Below, piece after piece: positions 24,642 to 30,786 of a stretch of DNA of 32,822 bases. The notes beneath the pieces are model-generated. The model made no database searches and was not told the DNA's origin. It saw nothing but the letters and a program-made list of their open reading frames with translations. Within the stretch, counting starts at the first letter, position 1; each line of letters opens with the position of its first letter. Made by a program: the position numbers and the translations under genes. Origin of the DNA: Cryobacterium sp. (GTDB lineage: Bacteria > Actinomycetota > Actinomycetes > Actinomycetales > Microbacteriaceae); NCBI GenBank assembly GCA_019638935.1, contig JAHBSW010000027.1, forward strand, positions 1-32,822. The letters run 5' to 3'.

Positions 24642-25577
24642 CTAGCCGATGCGCTCGAGCGCGTCGACGACGAGGCTCCAGAACTTCTCGCGGTCGAGCT
24701 TCGTGGCGGCGTGGGTGGTGCACGAGTCGGGCGCGGGGGAGCGGAAGTCGGCGACGGTCATCCCGAGCGTCAGCGAGCCGGTGAGCTCGATGTCGAGCGG
24801 CACGCGAACCACCTCCATGACCGTGGGGTCGATGACGAGAGCGACGGCGCACGGGTCGTGCACGGGTGGATGCTCGAAGCCCTGCGCCGCGAGATAGGTG
24901 GTACCGAAGAAGTCCAGCAGCTCGACCACGAACTGCGCGGGGGCGGTGCCGATCGCCGCGATGCGCTCCACGACATCCGGCGTCGCGAGCGCCTGGTGGG
25001 TGAGGTCGAGGCCCACCATGGTGAGCTTCCACGGCTCGTTGAAGACGATGTGGGCGGCCTCGGGGTCGATGACGATGTTGAACTCGGCGGCGGCGCTCCA
25101 GTTGCCTCCGTGGTAGCCGCCGCCCATGAGCACCACCTCGCGCACGCGCTCGACGATGCGGGGCTCCTTGCGCACCGCGAGGGCGATGTTCGTGAGGGCG
25201 CCTGTCGGAACGAGCGTGATCTCGCCCGGCTCGTGGGCCATGATCGTGTCGATGATGAGGTCGACCGCGTGGCGCGGGTCGGCCTCGATGTCGGGGTCGG
25301 GCAGCACGGGGCCGTCGAGACCCGAATCTCCGTGGATCGACTCGGCGACCTCGGCGATGCGCACGAGCGGCCTGGTCGCACCCGCGGCGAAGGGCACGCC
25401 CGTGATGCCGGCAACGGTGGCGATGGCGAGGGCGTTGCGTGTGACCTTCTCCAGGGTCTGGTTGCCGTGCACCGTCGTGACCGCGAGCAGCTCGATGTCG
25501 GGGTTGCCGTGCGCGAGCAGGATCGCGATCGCGTCGTCGTGGCCGGGGTCGCAGTCGAGGATGATCTTTCGAGGCAT
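24642..25577 (-). CDS. Inosine-uridine-preferring nucleoside hydrolase
   Basis: 311 residues. The calcium-binding N-terminal signature is ILDCDPGHDDAIA, with Asp8, Asp10, Asp14 and Asp15. The ribose-contact segment is AEFNIVIDPEAAHIVF, and the catalytic His-Asp pair is in PPVHDPCAVALV. It hydrolyses the N-glycosidic bond of ribonucleosides to base plus ribose. AGGA lies about seven bases upstream of the ATG at 25577. It is divergent from the SAHH-like/IclR/adenosine deaminase operon, sharing a 39-base control region with a long palindrome. Together with adenosine deaminase it would take adenosine to inosine and then hypoxanthine plus ribose. Confidence 0.94.
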   Translation of the reverse strand: MPRKIILDCDPGHDDAIAILLAHGNPDIELLAVTTVHGNQTLEKVTRNALAIATVAGITGVPFAAGATRPLVRIAEVAESIHGDSGLDGPVLPDPDIEADPRHAVDLIIDTIMAHEPGEITLVPTGALTNIALAVRKEPRIVERVREVVLMGGGYHGGNWSAAAEFNIVIDPEAAHIVFNEPWKLTMVGLDLTHQALATPDVVERIAAIGTAPAQFVVELLDFFGTTYLAAQGFEHPPVHDPCAVALVIDPTVMEVVRVPLDIELTGSLTLGMTVADFRSPAPDSCTTHAATKLDREKFWSLVVDALERIG

Positions 25578-25585
25578 GGCAGTAT

Positions 25586-25612
25586 CCTATATGAAAGTCA
25601 GATTCATATAGG
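25586..25612. promoter_or_regulatory. Long palindrome in divergent promoter, likely IclR operator
   Basis: Perfect 10-bp arms CCTATATGAA (25586-25595) and TTCATATAGG (25603-25612) flank a 7-base spacer AGTCAGA. It fills most of the 39-base gap between the nucleoside hydrolase start (minus) and the SAHH-like start (plus). Both promoters must overlap it. The IclR protein encoded in the plus-strand operon is the likely binder. The AT-rich arms stand out from the GC-rich surroundings. Confidence 0.75.
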
Positions 25613-25616
25613 TAAC

Positions 25617-26810
25617 ATGGGCATCATGACGAACAAGACCGAACTGGCCGAACGAGGCCGCCGCCGCATCGAATGGATCCGCTCCCGGATGCCGTTGCTC
25701 GCCCACGCACGGCAGCAGTTCGCCGAGTCCACCCCCTTTTCCGGGCACCGGATCGGCATGTCGCTGCACCTCGAACCCAAGACCGCTGTGCTGCTCGAGA
25801 CGCTCGCCGCGGGCGGCGCCGAGATCGTGGCGACGGGCAACCACGGGTCGACACAGGATGACGTGGTCGCGTACCTGCGCGGCGAGGGCATGACGGTGTT
25901 CGGCTCGCGCGACGACTCGCTCGACGCGCACCACGCCAACGTGTCGGCCGTGCTCGACGCCGGCCCCGACATCCTGCTCGACAACGGCGCGGACCTTGCC
26001 GCCGGAGTCGTCGCGCGCGGCAGTGCGGCGAGCGTCATCGGGGGAACCGAGGAGACGACATCCGGTGGTCTTCGCCTGCGGGGTGAGCTCGGGGGTCGTG
26101 TGACGTTCCCCATGATCGTCATCAACGACAGCCTGCTCAAGGCGATCGGCGAGAATCGACACGCGGTGGGGCAGTCGGTCGTCGAGAGCTTCATGCGCAT
26201 CACGAACCTCATGGTGCCCGGTCGACGCTTCGTCGTCGCGGGCTACGGCTGGTGCGGCCGCGGTGTGGCCCAGTACCTTCGCGCGCTCGGCGGCAAGGTC
26301 GCCGTGGTCGAGGTCGATGAACTCAAGGCCTTCGAGGCCGCTCTCGACGGCTACCGCGTCGACCGCCTCGAGGGCCTCGCCGACTGGGGCGAGGTCTTCA
26401 TCACCGCCACCGGTCAGCCCGACGTCATCACGGCGCAGCACTTCGGGCTGCTGCGAGACGGAGCGGTGCTCGCGAACTGCGGCCACTTTCCGTGGGAGAT
26501 CGACGTGGCCGGTCTCAGGGCTGCCGCGTCGAACGTGCACGCTCTCGATGACGCGATCGACCGGATCGAGTTCGCCGATGGCCGCCACGTGATCCTGCTC
26601 GCCGACGGGCGAATGATGAACCTTGCCGGTCGCGAGCCGAAGGGCAACTCGCTCGAGTCGATGGACCTCGGGTTTCTGCTCCAATCGCTCTCGCTCGAGC
26701 GCGTCGCAACGGGGGCGAGCGAGCTGCCGCACGGCGCGCAGCCGGTTCCCGACGACATCAACCGGCTCATCGCCACGCGCATGCTCGCGGCCATGGGGGC
26801 GAATCGCTGA
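25617..26810 (+). CDS. S-adenosylhomocysteinase-like NAD-binding protein (divergent)
   Basis: 397 residues with the SAHH fold order: His51 in SLHLEPKTAVLLETL, GSTQDDVVAYL, GGTEETTSGG, NDSLLK with the catalytic-type Lys175, and the NAD motif VVAGYGWCGRGVAQYL. Several residues differ from true SAHH. The DDGGD motif is LDNGAD at 121-126. The Asp four residues after the Lys is Glu179. The Cys of the GCRES region is absent. The C-terminal Lys-Tyr motif is not visible. It may hydrolyse S-adenosyl- or S-inosylhomocysteine or another 5'-substituted nucleoside. ATG 25617 has AGG four bases upstream; ATG 25626 is also possible. It overlaps the IclR start by one base. Confidence 0.8.
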   Translation: MGIMTNKTELAERGRRRIEWIRSRMPLLAHARQQFAESTPFSGHRIGMSLHLEPKTAVLLETLAAGGAEIVATGNHGSTQDDVVAYLRGEGMTVFGSRDDSLDAHHANVSAVLDAGPDILLDNGADLAAGVVARGSAASVIGGTEETTSGGLRLRGELGGRVTFPMIVINDSLLKAIGENRHAVGQSVVESFMRITNLMVPGRRFVVAGYGWCGRGVAQYLRALGGKVAVVEVDELKAFEAALDGYRVDRLEGLADWGEVFITATGQPDVITAQHFGLLRDGAVLANCGHFPWEIDVAGLRAAASNVHALDDAIDRIEFADGRHVILLADGRMMNLAGREPKGNSLESMDLGFLLQSLSLERVATGASELPHGAQPVPDDINRLIATRMLAAMGANR

Positions 26811-27502
26811 TGGCCGCGTCCGGCCCCGACTACGCGGTACCGGCGCTCGACAAGGCCCTCGACGTGCTCGAACTGCTCGCCGAGCAGAGCGGCGGGCTCA
26901 CCCAGAGCGAGATCGCCGACGGGGTCTCGCGCACGCCCAGCCAGATCTTTCGCGTGCTGCAGCGCCTGGAGCGACGTGGCTGGATCGTGCGCGATCGTCA
27001 GTCGGGGCTGTATGTGCTGTCGACGCGAATGCTCGATCTCGCGCATCGGCATCCGCCACTCCGTGGGCTCATCGTCGTCGCGCTCGCCCCGATGCGCGAG
27101 CTCGCCGAGGAGGTCTCGCAGTCGTGCAACCTGAGCGTGCTCGATTCCGAACGGGTCCGCGTCATCGCACAGGTCGAGAGTCCCGCCGACTTCGGCTTTC
27201 GGGTGCGTGTCGGGGCCGAGTTCCCGCTGTCCACACCAGCGGGGCGGATGCTCGCGCAGGGTTCCGCGGACCGCGACGGCTTCGATGGCTTCCTGCGTCA
27301 GGACGACGCGGTGCAACCCGGGATCACCGACCTCGTCGTGCCCATCCTGTCGGCGGAGGGCGGCATTGTCGCCGCACTCACCGTGCCGTACGTGGCCACG
27401 ACCTTCAGTGAGCGCGACGTCGACTCGGTGCTGCACAGACTCCGGCAGGCGGGTGAGGACATCTCCTCGCGGCTGCAAACCTCCTCGGGTGCCGCGCGGT
27501 AG
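26810..27502 (+). CDS. IclR-family transcriptional regulator
   Basis: 230 residues. The N-terminal winged helix is ALDVLELLAEQSGGLTQSEIADGV then RTPSQIFRVLQRLERRGWI. The C-terminal effector domain has the family phrases PLRGLIVVALAPMRELAEEVSQ, FRVRVGAEFPLSTPAGRMLA, and late IVAALTVPYV. Its ATG shares one base with the upstream stop (TGATG). It sits between the SAHH-like and adenosine deaminase genes, so a nucleoside or its breakdown product is the probable effector. It likely binds the 25586-25612 palindrome and controls both directions; this is inference. Confidence 0.93.
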   Translation: MAASGPDYAVPALDKALDVLELLAEQSGGLTQSEIADGVSRTPSQIFRVLQRLERRGWIVRDRQSGLYVLSTRMLDLAHRHPPLRGLIVVALAPMRELAEEVSQSCNLSVLDSERVRVIAQVESPADFGFRVRVGAEFPLSTPAGRMLAQGSADRDGFDGFLRQDDAVQPGITDLVVPILSAEGGIVAALTVPYVATTFSERDVDSVLHRLRQAGEDISSRLQTSSGAAR

Positions 27503-27511
27503 ATTCGACGC

Positions 27512-28633
27512 ATGAACACGGCGCAGCACGACTACCTCATTCCCGGCGGCGGCGCGAGCATCACAGCTCTGCCGAAAGTGTCTCTGCACGACCACCTCGA
27601 CGGTGGCCTGCGCCCTCAGACGATCATCGAGCTCGCCGACGAGATCGCGCTCGATCTGCCGGCGACGAGTGCGAACGCGCTGGGTGACTGGTTCGCCGAG
27701 AGCTCCAACTCGGGATCGCTCGTCGAGTATCTCAAGACCTTCGACGTGACCACGGGCGTCATGCAGACCCGCGGGGGACTCGAGCGCGTGGCCCGGGAGT
27801 TCGTTCAGGACCTGCACGCCGACGGAGTGGTCTACGGCGAGATCCGCTGGGCACCCGAGCAGCACCTCACCCGGGGCCTCTCACTCGACGAGGCGGTCGA
27901 GGCCGTTCAAGACGGCATCGACGCCGGCATCGACGATGTCACCGACGCGGGCGGACGCATCCAGGTCGGGCAGCTCGTGAGCGCCATGCGCCACACCGAC
28001 CGCGCTCTCGAGATCGCCGAACTCGCCGTGCGTCACCGCCACAACGGCGTCGTGGGCTTCGACATCGCAGGCCCCGAAGACGGTTTTCCACCGAGCCGCA
28101 TCCGCGCTGCGTTCGACTACCTCGCCGAGCACTGCTTTCCGGCGACGGTGCACGCCGGCGAAGCGGCGGGCCTCGACAGCATCCGCAGCGCGCTCATCGA
28201 CGGTCGTGCGCTGCGCCTCGGGCACGGTGTTCGACTGGCGGAGGACCTCTCACTCGATGACGGCGACGGCGACAACCGCTTCGTCGAACTCGGCGAGCTC
28301 GCGCAGTGGGTGCGCGACCGCGAGATCGCACTCGAGACGAGTCCCTCGTCGAACCTGCAGACCGGGGCGATCGCACAGTGGGGCGACCAGCTCGGCGATC
28401 ACCCCTTCGACGTCTTCTACCAGCTGGGCTTTCGAGTGACGGTCAACCCCGACAACCGCCTCATGAGCGGCACCACCCTGAGTCGCGAACTGAGTCTGCT
28501 CTGCGACACCTTCGGCTACTCGCTCGGCGACCTCGAGGTGTTCCAGCTCAACGCCGCCGATGCGAGCTTCCTCTCGCTCGACGAGCGTGCCGATCTCGCC
28601 GAGTACATCAGCGCCGAGTTCGCACGAGCCTAG
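27512..28633 (+). CDS. add: Adenosine deaminase
   Basis: 373 residues, full length. The zinc ligands His26 and His28 are in LHDHLDGG. His and the catalytic Glu are in VHAGEAAG, and a further His is in LGHGVRL. The zinc-binding Asp is in VTVNPDNRLMSGTTLSRE. The second Asp of the mammalian DDP motif is Asn here, as is usual in the actinobacterial enzymes I recall. It converts adenosine (or deoxyadenosine) to inosine in the cytoplasm. It starts nine bases after the IclR stop with no clear ribosome site. Some family members act on other amino-nucleosides, so the exact substrate should follow its SAHH-like and nucleoside hydrolase neighbours. Confidence 0.93.
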   Translation: MNTAQHDYLIPGGGASITALPKVSLHDHLDGGLRPQTIIELADEIALDLPATSANALGDWFAESSNSGSLVEYLKTFDVTTGVMQTRGGLERVAREFVQDLHADGVVYGEIRWAPEQHLTRGLSLDEAVEAVQDGIDAGIDDVTDAGGRIQVGQLVSAMRHTDRALEIAELAVRHRHNGVVGFDIAGPEDGFPPSRIRAAFDYLAEHCFPATVHAGEAAGLDSIRSALIDGRALRLGHGVRLAEDLSLDDGDGDNRFVELGELAQWVRDREIALETSPSSNLQTGAIAQWGDQLGDHPFDVFYQLGFRVTVNPDNRLMSGTTLSRELSLLCDTFGYSLGDLEVFQLNAADASFLSLDERADLAEYISAEFARA

Positions 28634-28662
28634 TCCGGCGGGTTCGCGGTTCGCCGCCTGGC

Positions 28663-29226
28663 CTAAGCGGATCGCTTCGCACGCTCGCCCTCAGCCCTCG
28701 CCGCCTCGATGGCGGACTCGCTGAGCGTGCGCTCGTCGGGGTCGGCGGCATCCGCGTCGGTGATGAGGCGGAGCTTCTCCATGTAGGGCGTCGGAAGACC
28801 TCGGCGGTAATCGAGGAACTCCTTGCCGTAGTAGTCCCGCGCCTCTTTCGAGGAGTAGGCGCCGCGCACGATGTCGTCGACGAGGTTGAGCGCGAGGTGG
28901 TTCGCCTCGACGTCGTGGCATGTCGCCGAAAGCTCGCCCGCGGTGCGATCGATCGTGACGCTCCCGTCGAACGAGATGATGTCGCTCGCGAGCTCGGGCG
29001 GAACCGCGTACGAGACGGTCGATGTCACGGAGTCGGTGTGCGGGGCGGGAAACTCGTGCGGGGAGAACTCCCGCTTCGCGGTGACGCGCTTGCTGTCGTC
29101 GACGTCGAACCAGGTCAGCTGTGAAGCGGTGGCCTCGTGCGGCTCACCGAAGGCGTCGATGACGAGCTGCGCCGCCTCGCGGGACTCGCTGGGCCAGTCG
29201 CTGATGATGTCGGATGCCGTCGCCAT
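28663..29226 (-). CDS. Conserved protein of unknown function
   Basis: 187 residues starting MATASDIISDWPSESREAAQ. It is soluble and acidic, with no signal peptide or membrane segment. The middle has alternating strands (LTWFDVDDSKRVTAKREFSP, VTSTVSYAVPPEL) and a His-Asp pair in CHDVEANHLALNLVDDIV. The tail is charged. I recall similar short proteins in other actinobacteria opening with the same DIISDWPSESREAAQ phrase, but no function. GAGGAG eight bases upstream supports the ATG at 29226. It is convergent with add and not obviously part of any operon. No function is assigned. Confidence 0.8.
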   Translation of the reverse strand: MATASDIISDWPSESREAAQLVIDAFGEPHEATASQLTWFDVDDSKRVTAKREFSPHEFPAPHTDSVTSTVSYAVPPELASDIISFDGSVTIDRTAGELSATCHDVEANHLALNLVDDIVRGAYSSKEARDYYGKEFLDYRRGLPTPYMEKLRLITDADAADPDERTLSESAIEAARAEGERAKRSA

Positions 29227-29380
29227 GTGAATCACTCCTCGTCGCCTTGGTGCACCCAGTCTTGTGCGCGTGCTTGCGCTATCGGAGATCGTGCACGTGA
29301 TTGCCAGCCACTGCGCAGGCGGCGCGCATGTTGTGTGCGTCGACGATTGCGAATACGGGCGAGCTACACCCGACGGCCGG

Positions 29381-29400
29381 GACGGCCAGAAATGGCCGTC
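29381..29400. terminator. 8-bp stem-loop downstream of the coiled-coil membrane gene
   Basis: GACGGCCA-GAAA-TGGCCGTC is a perfect hairpin with a stable GAAA-type loop. It lies 18 bases past the stop of the minus-strand gene ending at 29419, in the position of its terminator. No T run follows on either strand, so termination is plausible but not certain. The rest of 29227-29418 holds nothing recognisable. Confidence 0.55.
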
Positions 29401-29418
29401 GCTTCGTGCCGGAGCGCG

Positions 29419-30693
29419 CTACGCCCGCAGGAGGTCGTAGCGCGCGAGTGCGTCGGCATCTCGCGAATGCGTCGCCGAGCTGCGGGCCAGATCGAGGGCG
29501 GCGACGGGGTCGGACTCCGCCTCGGCGAGCATGAGCAGGCGCTGCGCCTCGGCGATGCGGGTGCGAGCGGCGGCGCCCACACCTCCGCGCCGGCCGGCGA
29601 TGTAGTCGCCCGTCGCGGCCAGCTGACTGCGCGCCTGCACGAGAGCGCCCGTGAGGGCCGTGCGCGCTCCATCGAGTCGGCGCTGCTGGTTTCGAGCGCC
29701 CGCCATGCTCGCGTCGAGCGCGGCGTTCGCCTGGCGCAGGCGTTCAAGCTCGACGAGCGGGTCGACGAGCACCGCCTTCGGCGTGAGGGCCTCTCCGCTG
29801 AGCGCTTCCTCGACCTCGTGCATGGCGGCCGCAACCGCACGGCTCGACGCGGCATCCGGGGGCGAATCGCGAAGCGCCCGCGCCTCGGCGAGATTCTCCT
29901 TCGTCGCCGCCCGCAGATCGGCCGCCGCCTTCTCGGCCTTGGCGAGCTCGGTTTTCAGCGTGTCGACGGCGTCGATGAGGTGCTCGGCGGCGGCGAGATG
30001 CTCGGTGACGCGAAGCAGCTGGTCGCCGACACTGCTGCCCGCCGCCATCGAGCGCGCAGTCTCGGTGAGCAGTTCGCCCGCGAGCTCCAGGGCATCGTCG
30101 GCTCGCCGCAGGTTGTCGGCGACGCTCGCGAGCGCCCGGGGCGAGTAGCGCTCGGCGAGGTCGTCGAGGGTGCCGGATGCAGCATCCCGAGCCGTCGCCA
30201 ACCCGTCACGTCTCTCCAGCAGAGCCTTGTGGGTTTCGGGGGCGCTGCTCTCGAGGCTGCGCAGCCCCCGAAACTCCGCGGTCTGCTGCTCGAGCGCCGA
30301 CTGGGCGGAGCGGCACAGCATGGCGATGCGGTTGCTCCAGTCGCGGCGCTGAGTGAGTGTGTCGGGAAAGGCGTCGTCGAGTCTCTGCTGAAGCTCGAAG
30401 GCCTCACGCAGCTGCTGCTGAGCCGTCGAGAGCGCCACGACGAAGGGTGCGGCCTTCTTCTCGCCGAACTGGGCGATGGCGAACGCGACCTCGTCCGCGG
30501 CCGCGTTGACGGCATCGTCGGCGCGGACCAGCAGAATGTTGGCCTCCTGCTGCGTCTTGTCGATGCGCTCGGCGGGGCCGAACCTCAGCTTGCGGCGAGA
30601 GAGCAGCCAGAACCCGGCGATCAGCGCACCGACGATGACGACGACGAGAGTGATGATCGTCGTCAGCGCCGCGCTTGCGTACTCCGCCACCAT
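29419..30693 (-). CDS. Membrane-anchored coiled-coil protein, TPM-domain protein relative without the TPM domain
   Basis: 424 residues. One membrane segment is near residues 8-31 (LTTIITLVVVIVGALIAGFW), followed by a basic SRRKLRFGP stop-transfer. The remainder is Ala/Glu/Arg-rich helix, predicted as long coiled coils in the cytoplasm. The phrases VRADDAVNAAADEVAFAIAQFG, LQQRLDDAFPDTLTQRRDW, ERYSPRALASVADN and GDYIAGRRGGVGAAARTRIA match what I recall of the C-terminal half of actinobacterial TPM-domain proteins. Those proteins carry a signal peptide and an extracytoplasmic TPM domain before the membrane helix; here neither is encoded upstream. AGGA lies before the ATG at 30693. Function is unknown; a role at the cell envelope is inferred from the relatives. 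Confidence 0.82.
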   Translation of the reverse strand: MVAEYASAALTTIITLVVVIVGALIAGFWLLSRRKLRFGPAERIDKTQQEANILLVRADDAVNAAADEVAFAIAQFGEKKAAPFVVALSTAQQQLREAFELQQRLDDAFPDTLTQRRDWSNRIAMLCRSAQSALEQQTAEFRGLRSLESSAPETHKALLERRDGLATARDAASGTLDDLAERYSPRALASVADNLRRADDALELAGELLTETARSMAAGSSVGDQLLRVTEHLAAAEHLIDAVDTLKTELAKAEKAAADLRAATKENLAEARALRDSPPDAASSRAVAAAMHEVEEALSGEALTPKAVLVDPLVELERLRQANAALDASMAGARNQQRRLDGARTALTGALVQARSQLAATGDYIAGRRGGVGAAARTRIAEAQRLLMLAEAESDPVAALDLARSSATHSRDADALARYDLLRA

Positions 30694-30786
30694 GGGGCAA
30701 TCCTAGGCGCGATGGCCGACCGAGCGGTTGCCCGAAACTCCCGGAACCTCCCGGGAATCGTGCGATTGCACGCTTAAGGTTGCATC

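Noticed and set aside
24711-25577. Plus-strand frame running through the nucleoside hydrolase gene into the SAHH-like gene
   Set aside because: Only the part from 25617 is SAHH-like. The earlier part is antisense to the nucleoside hydrolase, so the SAHH-like start is placed after the palindrome.
26414-27865. Minus-strand open frame of ~483 codons under the SAHH-like, IclR and add genes
   Set aside because: It spans three well-supported plus-strand genes and their tight junctions, so it is a shadow.
28634-28662. Possible terminator between add and the unknown gene
   Set aside because: Only a 5-bp GGCGG/CCGCC pairing with a long loop and no T run is visible.
29137-30777. Plus-strand open frame of ~546 codons opposite the coiled-coil gene
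   Set aside because: The Arg/Gly/Leu-rich product has no motif. The minus-strand protein has a clear membrane segment and family phrases.
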